Source: Scylla paramamosain (Eukaryota; Arthropoda; Malacostraca; Decapoda; Portunidae). From it: a DNA stretch of 64,000 nt. Location of the stretch: assembly GCF_035594125.1 (NCBI RefSeq), contig NC_087151.1, positions 27,543,521-27,607,520 on the forward strand, read 5' to 3'. Positions 50,161-64,000 of this stretch are shown here, one piece after another; position 1 is the first letter of the stretch; each line of letters begins with the position of its first letter. Under the pieces are notes generated by a model. It had not been told where the DNA came from and did not search any database. It worked only from the letters and a program-made list of their open reading frames with translations. Made by a program: the position numbers and the translations under genes.

Positions 50161-50954
50161 TTATTATTACTGTTGTTATTGTTGTTGCTGCTGCTATTGG
50201 TTTTGTCTATGTTGCCAACCAAAAAGAATAAGTTTAGTTGAGTATTTACACATGTTGAAAGTCTCCACGGTATTAACAAGGTAAAAGAGGTGATCATTCC
50301 TCCATTCTTTTTTGACATTTTCTATGTCTGTATAATTTCTAGCAAAGTTTCCACAGATACACAAATGCACTAAATATGATTTATACAGTGTACACCAACA
50401 TTTTATAGCAAAGATGTCAACTTTTTATTGGTATACCTAATTCTTGAACAATTGCTTTATGCTTTATTTAATTGGTACCTGTAATAAGCCAGACCATCAC
50501 TTTGTTTAGTGTCATCAGTACCCACTAAAACCACCTCTCTGCATAATACTGTATCTGATGAAAGATCTTTCCCATATGTGTAAATACTAAATTCAGCTTA
50601 TTCTACTCTCTTACTTTCCTAAGAATTATTCAGGAAGTTCATAGTTACTTCACATGAAATATAAAGGATTAATAGATAAATATATAAATAAGTGAAATAG
50701 TAATTATAGGGAAGTAAGGCCCAGTATTTAATATTTTTATTGATCATTATAAATCAGCAACATTTTCTTTGCCTTGATTGTGCCATAGTGAAGTATAAGT
50801 TATATGAACATTAAATTTGAAAGCCTTTGTATTCATATTAGTGTTGAATTTACTAAAGAATTGATTACCTGGAATTGCATGCCTCCTTTCTTGAGTTGAT
50901 TGTTAAAAAGTATCCAAGGCTCTTTGCTTGTCCTTCAAGATAATATGCATTTGG

Positions 50955-51050
<96 letters not shown>

Positions 51051-52545
51051 TTTTATGAATTATCCTATGTTTTTAAGAGAAATGGAGGTGAGAGGAATTA
51101 AACTGTGGAGATAGTTGATTAAAGACCCGTCAACCCATGTCTTCATGTATTACTTAAGTTTTAATATGTAAATATGCTTGATCTAAAAAGAATATAACAT
51201 GGTATTTTATGAAGGTCAGTTATCTTCTAACTTTGAAAGTGTTGGAGGGAAGGGAAGAATTTTAGGGTTGTAGGAGATAACATGAGCAGCAAATGCAGCA
51301 AATGAGTGAGGAAGAAAAAAAAAGCTTACCATATGCATAGAAGAAAGAAAAATGAGAGATGAGGACAGCATAACATTTAAGTGACATAAAATGCATATTA
51401 TTTGAAACAGACAAAGGTTTGTTACAGCAGTAATGAAGAATTAAATTTTTTACTGCAAGTTTTGAACTTTGAAGTTCAACTTAAAACAAGCCTTGAGCCT
51501 TTTATATTTCATATTAATGAACTCCCTTAGTATTAAAAGTCAAAGACATGATAACATCTCTTCACAAGGGAATTAAGTTCCAGTAAACATTGGGATTCCA
51601 CTGTAATTTTAAAGAGATTATGTGATCCATGTTATACCCTAATTCATTGTGCTATTGTTCATTTTACTGGTTACTGAACTTTAACTTTTTTCTTTCCATT
51701 CACTCATGGTAAAGGGAAGACTACTTTTAGATTCTTTTATTTTTTATTTATTTATTTTTTTATAGCACAATAACATTTGATAAAATTAGTTGCTGTTTGT
51801 CAAAATGATGTGAAGAAATTTAATTATTATCTGCTAAGGAAGTGACTCAGCCATTCATGGGGAGCAGAAGATATTATTACTTGTATGGTTTGACTTGAGT
51901 TATATCAAGCTGTCCCGTGCACACTGGCAGGAAATACCAGCATCATCTGTGACTTTCTTGATAATGAGCTGAGGTGAATCCATCTTGAATCATGTGACTG
52001 GTTAACTGTTTTGGTGGGCTTCAGCATTTGAAGTTGGTTACTGGTACTCTTGTTCTCAAAAGACTATTTTTTCACTTTGAGAAAATTGTATGTACTTATG
52101 TACATTTTTAATTTGTTAAGATGGAGAAAACAAAAGGAGAACTACTTAATATTACTACTTGATTCCCAGAATCCCCCAAGTCATCAGAGAGCAACAGGGC
52201 AGCATGTGGAGTGGGCAGGGAGAAGAGCATAGTGCACTGCAGCTTCTCAGATCTGAAAAGTATTATTGAAAAATGGATAATTTCAATAACCAGGTTCCTG
52301 CCACTCACACAGTACCAGGGGAACTGTTGCCAGGACAGCTGCATTCCATGGAAGACTTATAAATTTGACTAATGGAAGGCTTTTGTTCCTTTCATTAGTG
52401 TTATGGGCTCAGAAGTCCCTCTGCTTTAGCTTGCCTATTGGTGGGTCAGTCTTTTTCCGGTAAATTATTTGTACATAATGGAAATTAATTAAAGTTTACT
52501 AACCTTATAACATTGTATTTAACTTTTTTTTAAATTTCACATTTT
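50161..52545. other. No gene recognised
   Basis: AT-rich DNA containing an (AT)n array at 50957-51047 (about 91 nt). No domain, RNA gene or mobile element was identified. Confidence 0.4.
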
Positions 52546-52996
52546 CACTTGAGGGGTCGTGTATCCAATGGGCCCGTTGCAGCAGTCGATAATTATTGGA
52601 AAATGTGATCACGTTTCTAGCATTCTTACTTCCCTAACCACTGGAGCACTCCAACATCCTGAAATTCAAGCTAGTGTGTAGGGAGTGTGTGGCTTGACAG
52701 GCATGCACCCAATCACATCACACCTATCAGTGTGGCACTAGCTCCTCTAAGTCCTCACTCCACACCACATGCTGCCCCTGATAAGCCCACTGTGCAGCCT
52801 TGCCTAGTGATGGGATTGCAAAGCTTATGTATAGTACAAGCATACAACTGTCTTGAGATCTTCCTTCCAACCCACATGGGACAGGAAGTATTCAGATATC
52901 CCCAAATAAAAAAGAATCATAATGATTAATTAATTAATTTAAAGAATGGCTTGGGGTTGCCCATTGGACCCTTTGAAGTCACGACCCTTCATGTAG
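52546..52996. mobile_element. Inverted-repeat element, about 450 bp, unclassified
   Basis: The left end reads ACTTGAGGGGTCGTGTATCC then AATGGGCCCG. The right end on the other strand reads ACATGAAGGGTCGTG, then after 10 nt TCCAATGGGCAAC. The interior has no transposase; it is GC-richer than the flanks. It looks like a MITE with a small indel in one end. Confidence 0.45.
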
Positions 52997-53096
52997 AAGT
53001 TTTTTGAGTCCATTCATTTTTTATTCCTTTGATTAATTTTTTCTTCTCGGATGCTGTCCCACATATGTAGGAAAGGGGTAGTTTTATTAATGTTTT

Positions 53097-53172
53097 ATGA
53101 TAATGTTAGTAATAATGATGGTAGTAGTAATGGTGATAATATGTAATAATAGTAGTGATGATAATAATAATA

Positions 53173-53209
<37 letters not shown>

Positions 53210-53222
53210 TAGTAGTAGTAAT
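53097..53222. repeat. (AAT)n / (AGT)n tract
   Basis: Imperfect AAT, GAT and AGT trinucleotides with a pure AAT core near 53175-53205. Confidence 0.9.

Positions 53223-55131
<1,909 letters not shown>

Positions 55132-55208
<77 letters not shown>
55132..55208. repeat. (CA)n microsatellite
   Basis: About 75 nt of pure CA. It follows GGCTGACATCCC (55090), a motif also present at 22270, so the CA run may be the tail of a dispersed repeat. Confidence 0.93.
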
Positions 55209-55210
<2 letters not shown>

Positions 55211-55919
55211 CCTGCTTGCACATGCACACTGACTTATGATGGTTTTATTCTTTTATTTCTAGCTTGTTGAGGTCCAGGAAATCTAAAGTTCACTGCACTT
55301 CTAAAAAATGGTGTAGGAGCACAGTGAAAAGAAAAGTTATGCCAGAAGTTTCAATATCATTAGTAACATTTAACATTTAAGGATATCCTGAATAACAATA
55401 TTAATAATTAAATCAGACTTGTATACTTTACTGGCATACCTTTATTTCCTGGTAATGAAGAGGTAATATATAAGACATAGTTTTAAGGAAACACCTTCTC
55501 TTTGATAATCAAGAAGTTCCTTAGGTCTAATTGCCACCAGAAGTAGTATTTAAGAGTTGTTATGAGGTAGTGTATTGTCATTTTTATATACAGCTTGCCT
55601 CTGTGAGGTGGCATCCAAGAAAGAAGCAACAAACAGCTGTTTTACTTTGATGATACTTGTTGAAAAAAACAATTGTATCTCTTTTCTTTAATGGGAAGCA
55701 ACAAGTTTTTGGAGAGAGATTTGCAACTCTTCATCCTCATCCCTCTTATGTGTCTGTAATAATAGAAGAGTAATTAGGAGACATGTATTGTTCATTCCAC
55801 TTTGTTTTGTGTCTTGATAGGGACTGGGATGATTTTGATGCAGTTTTTATTTTCTTATTTATTCATCTCTCTGTTTTTAGGGTAATTATTAAGTTTATCA
55901 CTTGAAAATTATTATTCAT

Positions 55920-56061
<142 letters not shown>

Positions 56062-56921
56062 TCAAATGCAAAAAGGTTGTGGAAATAATGAAACACTACA
56101 CAGGAAGTTTTGATGTTCCAGTTAGATACTTTGCTCTCTGCAATACTTTTTAGAGGGGGGTTGTAATGTTATAAGATAAGATAGTATGGAATTCTTTTGG
56201 TGTCTTCCTATATTTATTATCAGGATAATTTAAAGATAGAATGAATATAATGTATGGCTGTTTTCCCAGTTTCAGTAAGATAGCATCATGTGGTTAAGAG
56301 TGCTTTGTTCTAGGAATAGAAATAAAGATTATGTTTACTTATACTTTTAGATAACCTATATGTTACTCATGTGATTTAGAAATAAGTGAAACTGATTGTT
56401 GAATTCAGAAGAGTTTGCAAGCAGTGCCTTACCTCAGTGTTGTGGAATGCAGGACTAATAGAATTTAAGTAAACAAACTGTCATATTATGCATACAGTAA
56501 CTTCCATATCACAGCTGTCAGTTTTTTGACCAACACTTGTATGACCACAAAAACAAAACATACATTAAGTTTTAAGAAATATAAAGTAATAAGTAATAAT
56601 TTGTGGTACATATATCTCTGTTCTGGATCTTAACTGAAGAGACTTTATTCACATTGTACCAGTCATCACCATCACCATCACCAAAAATATCTTTATAGGC
56701 TTTCTGGCACTAAGGGAATATATAATGGTGTTTCTTCAAACCACAGATTGTTGATGGCCTCTGTATTCACCTCATAGTGACTTCATTTTTACACCTTTGT
56801 TCAAACATGATAGTGATCTGGTTTATTCACTTCCTGTTGCTTGGAACTTCACTGTGGTTCATTGGCCATGGCAGAAGAGTCCTCAATTGATCATGTTCAT
56901 ACACTGCATCATTACCCCTGT

Positions 56922-57109
<188 letters not shown>

Positions 57110-57698
57110 CTCATCTCATGCCACTTGTTTTTTAGATTAAAAACAAGAATAATAAAGAAAGTCATTGGCAAGTTGATAATTGTTCATACAATACAGGAGG
57201 ACCTATCAGTTATTTCCATGTATTTAATTTTTAACAGCACAATACACACAACTCTTCTATCGTAGCCAGCCCCTTGAAGGAGTTTCAACAAGTGGCATCA
57301 TGGTTGATTGTATTAGATCAGTGTGATATTATGTTCAGTGTTTAAGTTTTATTGGGAACACAAACATATTTCAGCATATTTTTAGTGCATAATCATGGGT
57401 GGTATAAGATTTTGGCTCAGGGGGTGGCATACAGTGTAAAATGTGATTGTCAAGGGTAAAACATTTCTAGAATATTACAAGTAAGATTTTTTGTTGTTAA
57501 ATTTAGAATTTGAACATAATCTTTATGCAGGATAGAAATACTCACATAGTTCATATTATTAATTTTATATAAGAAAATTTCTATTATTGGTACAGTATAT
57601 GCTTCATGTACTTGTTCTTTATGTAATTTTTTTCTTGAAATAATAATTTGAATTACTTATTTATTTGTTTATTTATTTGTTTATTTATTTATTTTTAG

Positions 57699-57761
57699 GA
57701 GACTGGTGATGCCCTGTACAACTTCACCGGCAACTTTGCAGGAGCTTCAGCAGGAGCACAG
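57699..57761 (+). CDS. Candidate 63-nt internal exon (21 codons)
   Basis: A T-rich tract ends in TTTTTAG (57692-57698) and a CAG|GTACTT donor lies at 57762. The 21 codons (ETGDALYNFTGN, then FAGASAGAQ) are open in phase 0 on both sides, which fits the phase-0 exit of 46164-46486. Only splice signals, phase and composition support it; it would be a further exon of the same unknown or PHD gene. Confidence 0.42.
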
Positions 57762-58245
57762 GTACTTGTGGCTTGAGACTTTGCTTGAATCTTTACACAT
57801 AAGAATTATTCATGAGTTCTGTCATGTATTGATGGAATTATTTTGCATGAACTGTGAGCACTTTTGAGTGAGGGAGTGTTCTAATAGGTCTCTCTCTCTC
57901 TCTCTCTCTCTCTCTGTTGGTGGTGGTGTATCTGTGTGTTGAAGGACATAGACAGCATGAGCACAGGCCCATGAGTTTTACCATTGTAAGAAATAATGCA
58001 GCTTTATTGTTACACATGAAAGTTACTTCCTTTACTACTGCAAGCTTCATTTATATTTGTTGAACATTTGTAAGTGTGACAGTAAGGGTTTAATTATTAT
58101 ATACCATTACTGTAACTGTTTGGCACATAATGAAGGTAAATATTTGTGCACCTAAATAACTGGAAAACAGTTGCATCTGTAAAATTTTATCGGCTAAATT
58201 TTCAAGTTAATTCATATTATTCAAACATTTTCTTAACCAGAAATA

Positions 58246-58520
58246 CAGGGTGTACCAGAAGTATGTCACATTACAACCCTTTATATTTAAATAACTATGG
58301 AGGATATCAAAACACCATTTATATTCCCTGAAACCTAATGTTTTCAAGTTTCCATTAGTATGGAAACTTGAAAATATTAGGTTAAAAGTGCAAAAAAAAT
58401 TTTATTAAACTTTTTTTTACAGTTGTTCAACATGTGTGGCTTGGATTACACAACACATCCAGACGATAGTCCATTTCTTGCCAAATGCGACCTAACATAG
58501 TGTTTTCGATGATTGCCAAA
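58246..58520 (-). mobile_element. 3' end of a mariner-like transposon
   Basis: The terminal motif CAGGGTGTACCAGAAGTAT at 58246 is of the CAGGGTGT type that ends many mariner-like elements. On the minus strand at 58420-58517 the sequence reads MLGRIWQEMDYRLDVLCNPS, matching the conserved C-terminal W.EIDYRLD.CR pattern of such transposases, then a stop. The rest is lost; LINE sequence starts 100 nt further on. Confidence 0.6.
58331..58382. repeat. 24-bp near-perfect hairpin
   Basis: AACCTAATGTTTTCAAGTTT plus CCAT is mirrored by its complement after a 4-nt TAGT loop, 23 of 24 positions paired. It lies within the mariner remnant. Confidence 0.8.
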
Positions 58521-58617
58521 ATTAACAAGAAAACTTGACAATTTTACCTTCTAAATGGTGCCAGTTTCATCTTGCCTTCGTTTGTAGTTCTTGATATGTG
58601 AGATTTTAGAAAGTGTC

Positions 58618-60391
58618 ATTATACATGATAGAGAGATGGCCCACAAAAGGTACTTGAGCTTTCCATCACCTGAATCTCATGCACTTTATATTTCTGCCTG
58701 GAATCATGCCAATTAATTTTACCAACTTGCCAAAAACTCCTTCATTAATAGAAAGTGTCAAATTTTTTCAAGATCTAACTCCCTCATGATTTCTGGCACC
58801 TAGCTGATAACTTTGCTTCTTCATCTTTCCTGATGGCACCACTGCCATCTCATCTATCTCTAAAGCTGAACTCTTTGCTCATACCGTTGCTAAAAACTCC
58901 ACCTTTGATGATTCACAGTTTATTCCTCCCTCTTCTCCACCCTCTGACTACTTCATGCTACCTATTAAGATGTTTCACAGTGATGTTTTCCATGCCCTTT
59001 CTGGCCTTAACCCTTGGAAAGTTTATGGACCTGATGGGGTGCTTCCTGTTGTTATCTGATACTGTGCCTCCATACTTGCACCTTGCCTGGTCAAACTCTT
59101 ATCAACATCTACATTTCCTTCATACTGGAAGTTTGCCTACATTCAGCCTGTTCCTAAAAAGGGTGACTGCTCTAATCCCTCAAAGTACCATCCTGTTGCT
59201 TTAATTTCCTTCCTCACTAAAGTTTTGTAATCTATCTTCGACAGGAAGATTCTTGATTCTTGGTCATCCTCTTTTAGGGATTTTGGTGAATCTTGCTGTT
59301 GCCTTAGACATATCAAGAGCTTTTGATAGAGTCTGGCACAAAGCTTTGATTTCCAAACGGCTTCTATCCTTCTCTCTATAACTTCATCTCAAGTTTCCTC
59401 TCTGACTGTGCTATTGCTGCTGTGAGAGACAGTCATTGTTCTTCTCCTAAGTCTATTAACTGTGGTGTTCCTCAGGGTTCTGCCGTCTCTCACTTTCTAT
59501 TATTCATTAATGATCTAAACCAAACTTCTTGTCTTATCCACTGATGATACCACCCTGCACTCTTCCATGCCTTTTCATAGACATCCAACCCTTCAGGAAG
59601 TAAACAGTTCATGCAGGGAAGCCACAGAATACCTGACTTCTGATCCCTCTTAAAATTTCTGATTGGAGCAGAACAAACTTAGTAATCTTTAATGCCTCAA
59701 AAACTCCTCAAAACTGCCTCAAAAATTCCTCCATCTATCACACAACCTTCCAGATAACTATCCCTTGTTCATTGGCACTCAACCATCCCCCCTCTTCTAC
59801 GCTGAACATCCTTGGTCTGTCCTTTACTTATAATCTAAACTGGAAACTTCACATCCCATCTCTAGCTTAAACAGCTTCTATGAAGTTAGGCGTTCTTAGT
59901 CATCTTTGACCAATTCCCCCCAGATCCATTCATGTATGGAGTATGCTTTACATGTGTGGAGTGGATCCACTCACAACCATTTTAGACAGAGTGGAATCAA
60001 AAGTTTTTTGTCTTATCAACTCCTCTAACTGACTGTCTTCAGCTTCTTTCTCATTGCCTCAAGATAGCATTTCATGCTATCTTCTACCACTATTTTCATG
60101 CTAAGTGCTCTTCTCATGCTGCTAACTGTATGCCCCCCATTCCCCACCCCTCTTCCTGCAGCCTCATTGCAAAAGGCTTTCTTCTTTTTTGAATCCCTGT
60201 TCTGTCCACCTCTCTAATCCAAGAGTAGACCAGTATTCTGAAGCATTCATTCCTTTTTCTGGTAAACTCTGAACTCCCTACCTGTTTCTGTATTTCCTCT
60301 TTCCTATAACTTGAACTCTTTCAAGAGGGAGGTTTCAAGACATTTATCCTCTATTATTTGATTTTTTCTGTTTAGATTCTATGGGAACTGG

Positions 60392-60422
<31 letters not shown>

Positions 60423-60480
60423 CCTCCCCTCTAAAAAATTTTGATGCCCTTGGCCATTGGCCCTCCTACATAAAAAAAAA
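58618..60480 (+). mobile_element. Second long LINE copy, heavily decayed
   Basis: Starts at text matching 37515 of the first copy (CATGATAGAGAG.TGGCCCAC) and follows it to the 3' end (CCCTTGGCCA, TACATAAAAAAAAA). Stops and deletions are frequent: the [10 protein letters not shown] block is missing, YTDD is reduced, and a T-run of about 30 nt sits inside the 3' UTR at 60393-60422. It retains FINDLNQTSC where the first copy has a stop, showing that the copies decayed independently. Confidence 0.85.
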
Positions 60481-60582
60481 TAAATAAATAAATGATGGTG
60501 TGTAGTTTGCATTTGTGTTGCATGCATGTTTCTTATACATTGTTATGGTTTCCAGATGATTTGATTGGCAAGTATTAAATAA

Positions 60583-60702
<120 letters not shown>

Positions 60703-61389
60703 AGTAGTATTTTGAAAGACAAGCTATTGATGGTACATGTCAGCCTTCACCAAACTGTATAGTTATAAGCAGCTTGTCTGTATGAAAATCAATTAGTATC
60801 ATGTATGTTTTGTAATGTTTGTTGTTATTTACTTTAAAAAATGTTACAAAGCTGCATTCTTTCGGTGTGTGGGTGGGTTGCTCTTTTGACTAATTCTGAC
60901 CACCTTCAACCTAATCTAATGCTCATCCTCTTAAGGCCAACCTCTTTCCTCTTCACTTATACATTGCAATTCATGACTTGTATCTTCTGCCTTCCTCACC
61001 TCTGCCTCCTGGCTTGTACTGCTGGAGCTAGAATAAAAATTCTAGCATCGAAAGAGAGAAAAAAAAAAATTCCTGGGGAAATCAGCATTCAGATATCTTC
61101 TTTCTTTCATTAGTTACAACTTTCATAACTGGACTATGAAAATTAATGTAAAATTAGTTCATACACTCCATTCAAATGCAATAGAAGTGTTCTTCAAATT
61201 CAAATTTATTTGATAGACTACAAATATTAAATGTGAATGGCTGTCCATGCAAGTACTACTTCATTACATATTTCTAAGAAAGCCTTTGCCTTGTGAATTA
61301 TATATATTCTGAAAATGGGATAATAACCAGATTAAAATTGTGATAAAAAGTATGTACAGTACCCAGAACAAGTATGAAGAAATAAAAAA

Positions 61390-61960
61390 AATTTAATTTC
61401 CTTTATTTTAGTACTTTGTATGGCCACCACATGCCTAGAGAGCAGCTTGAATGTAGTGAGGCATTGAATCAGATAGTTTTCTGCAATTTTCTTGATTAAT
61501 TCCCTGCACTCAGTGCTGGAACAAGGTGGGGAGTGGATGAAATGTCTTTCCTCAAGGCAGTACTTGATGTGAGCCAAAGTTCCTTGATTGGCTTGAGGTC
61601 TGGTGAGTTACCAGGCCACTCAAGAACATTCACTTGATTATCTGAAAGCCATTTCATAACCTTAGCCTAGTGACAGAGTACACAGTGTTTCATGAAATTT
61701 GTCACCAGTCCTGTAAAAAATTATCATGTTGTCACAGAAAAAAATTCAATTTAGTGGCCTCCATTCATAGTGATGTTCTTTGGCGCAGCCCATAAAATCC
61801 TCCATGCCTATTGTCTCCACAAAAGGAGCCCCAAATGAGGGTGTGTTTCTGTCAGATGTAGGTAATGAGGGTCAAGGGAATTAATCTCAGAGGAGCATCA
61901 CTACTTGCCACATCTCAGGGCACCACACTGGTATGGGGTATTTACTATACATGACTTCTT
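61390..61960 (-). mobile_element. Decayed Tc1/mariner transposase
   Basis: The minus strand reads WPGNSPDLKPIKELW at about 61570-61620 (family pattern WPGNSPDLNPIENLW), then AHIKYCLEERHF, and ends near 61420 in ACGGHTKY, close to the usual AKGGHTKY terminus. A frameshift follows KELW and the upstream catalytic region (DN.PVHTA block) is unreadable. Inactive. It differs from the Tc1 fossil at 42110. Confidence 0.72.
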
Positions 61961-64000
61961 CAGTCTTCAGTGATAAAATTTTGTATTTTCACTGGCATTG
62001 GCATGAAAGCAAGCTGAGAATATTGCTGGCTATTGGGCTGGGTTGCTAAACAGTATTATATTAAAATCAGTGGAGTAGAAATTATATGAGCATCTTTCCC
62101 CAGGCCATCACTTTAGTTTTTCACATACTTTTTTGCAGGTGCTGTACAAGCAAGTAGTGTTATGCATGCATTCAAAGTATGGGAGTAAATAATTAAAATA
62201 TTTCTGATATTTTCAAAATTGATTTGGAAAATTCAAAATTTAATTAAAATCAATGTGAAATACATCTTACATTTGTTTATTATTATGTGGATTGGAATAG
62301 TGAATTTACACTTCTTAAAATGCACCCATCTATTCATCGGGACTGTGTGGAGAGACACCAAGATATAGAAAGATGCCTGTTGGGCAAGGAAGATAGGTTG
62401 CATGATGATAATGAATGGAGAGTAATAGTGAATGCATGAGTAATACATGACTTTCATGGGCTGTATAAGAGGTTTGTCCACATTGATTGGATCAGATCTG
62501 GTAGGAGCAAATCTGTCATGGTAAACCATAGATCTGTCATGTAGGGGAGAGACCTCTGCAAGAATTTGAAATTGCAAAGTTCCATTATTTTGTAGCAAAA
62601 AAAAAATATGTAAAGTAGCTAAACTTGCAGCAAGAATAAGGGATTAGCAGTATGAAGAACAGTAACAACTATTTCAGTGTGTAAAACTCCATAGTTGGAA
62701 GACTCCATAGGAAGGAAGACAGGCCTATCTAGGCATAACAGGAGGAAACTGGTTTTAGTGTTGGATACTGATGTGGATGTGTTCATGTAACTGACCGCAC
62801 ATTTGACTGGTGAGGATTGGTCCATTTTTCACAAGACTCATGAGCAAAGATGGTTCAGTTCAATCTAGAGAATATTTGTGTGGAGAGATTGGGGGAGGGA
62901 GGTGTAAGGGTGAGGTTGGTGTGTGTACATTTGTAGGTAGGACAAAGGCTCATACCTTTTCTTGGCTAATTCCCTTTTCTGGGACTTTAAGCTTGGTATA
63001 TAGATCAATTCTTGACTAATTCTCTCTGCTGTGACCAGCTTGGCATATAGATAGATTAAAATTCTGGTGTTTCTGCTTATCTTTTGGTGTGATACTCTTT
63101 CAAAGTTTTCATTTAAATACATGGATTTTTTTTTTTTTTTTTACCTGAAATTTTAATAATTAAAACTGATTTGTGTTATCCTTTTCTGTTGGGATATGAT
63201 GAGTGTTGTGAGAAGTAAACCTCAGAGTGTCAACAGCCTTATACACAATCTCTGGTTTTCACTTAAGTTCATTTTAACAATCATGCAGTGTATGAAGTCA
63301 TTGATGGATAGAGTACTTGTGTAAAGAGCAGTGTTTCAAGAATTATGGTGTATCCCAAGACTATCAATCAGTAGAAATAACTGTAAACTGTTGATAGGGC
63401 AAGTATCCAACTGTTGAGCAGCACTTGGCTCTTGCACAATACACACTGGCACCAGAGTTGTTAATTTTTTTTATGAATGCATATTGTATTGTTCACTTGT
63501 ACTTTTCAAGATACAGAAATTCATGATCTTCAACTTAAGCCAAATAACAAATCAATCAAACTTGCTGGACGAGAGGGTTGACTCTCTACAAGCACATCAG
63601 AAAGTCAGCTGAGTTTTGAGATATTCTTTTCCAATTAAGATTTTGATGTGCTACTGGTGAGTAAAATTTCTCATTTAATATCTTTAGTTGGTGATCTGAA
63701 TTAATGTTGTTAAAGAAAGGTGAATTCTTGTGTCTAAAAAGTGCTAGAGAACATAAAATCCATTTATAGAAAAACAAATTGGCTCAACACAATGTATGCT
63801 AGGATTCACAAAACACTCTTCGTATATAAACCCTTTGAAAACTTGAATGTTAAAAGTAACCAAATAAGCTTCATATATAAAGAGGAATCACAGTCCACTT
63901 CCTTTGATAGAGGAACTTTGTGTATACACCACGCATGTAGCTGAAACATAGTTGATCACATCAGAGGTGATTCATTTATTATATTTTCTGTTATTCATTC
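61961..64000. other. Right end of the window; no gene recognised
   Basis: AT-rich DNA with frames up to 121 codons (62233-62598, minus) that show no domain. If the gene of 46164/57699 continues, its next exon was not recognisable here. Confidence 0.4.

Noticed and set aside
52610..52665. tRNA box-A-like text on the minus strand (CTCCAGTGGTTAGGG), suggesting a SINE
   Set aside because: No box B at the right distance and no poly(A) or repeat tail.

Overview
The window is nuclear DNA of an animal, most likely an arthropod and probably a decapod crustacean (inference). The reasons are spliced genes with short exons in long AT-rich introns, TTAGG-type tracts (the arthropod telomere unit), extremely dense simple repeats ((AT)n, (CT)n, (CA)n, ATT/GTA/TTC runs), and several decayed copies of non-LTR retrotransposons and Tc1/mariner, pogo-like and Harbinger-like DNA transposons. 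No species can be named from the sequence alone.

Three genes, all on the + strand, can be supported. (1) 5600-12878: a complete seven-exon gene whose exons join in frame into a 747-residue CABIT-domain protein of the GAREM/Themis type with a long, basic, probably disordered tail. (2) 20383-25944: a complete four-coding-exon gene for a 516-residue BTB/POZ protein with four C2H2 zinc fingers, with a likely non-coding first exon near 17.5 kb and a poly(A) signal at 26150. (3) From 32199: the first coding exon of a PHD-finger plus coiled-coil protein, preceded by a TATA box and GC-rich leader. Candidate later exons lie at 46164-46486 and 57699-57761; they are compatible with each other, but an exon must be missing between the first and second, and the gene probably runs past the window.

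Layout: 1-5250 holds no recognised gene, only one possible small exon (820-873). 5260-12.9 kb is the CABIT gene, whose sixth intron carries a 324-bp pure (AT)n tract. 12.9-17.4 kb is intergenic with one truncated LINE. 17.5-26.2 kb is the BTB-ZF gene; its introns hold a TTAGG tract, LINE pieces, a 25-bp LINE-derived hairpin and a Harbinger-like element with a MADF remnant. 26-32 kb is intergenic with a dead RTE-type LINE. 32.1 kb to the end is the PHD gene region, whose long introns contain a 270-bp foldback element, the longest LINE copy (36660-39530), a Tc1 fossil, a pogo-like MITE, a mariner fossil next to a second long LINE copy, and another Tc1 fossil.

The genes look like independent regulators (receptor-signalling adaptor, transcription factor, chromatin reader); nothing shows that they act together. 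I found no convincing new biological system. The most unusual points are the spliced PHD/coiled-coil protein that resembles LINE ORF1 proteins, the foldback elements, and the recurrent pairing of LINE ends with (TA)n tracts.
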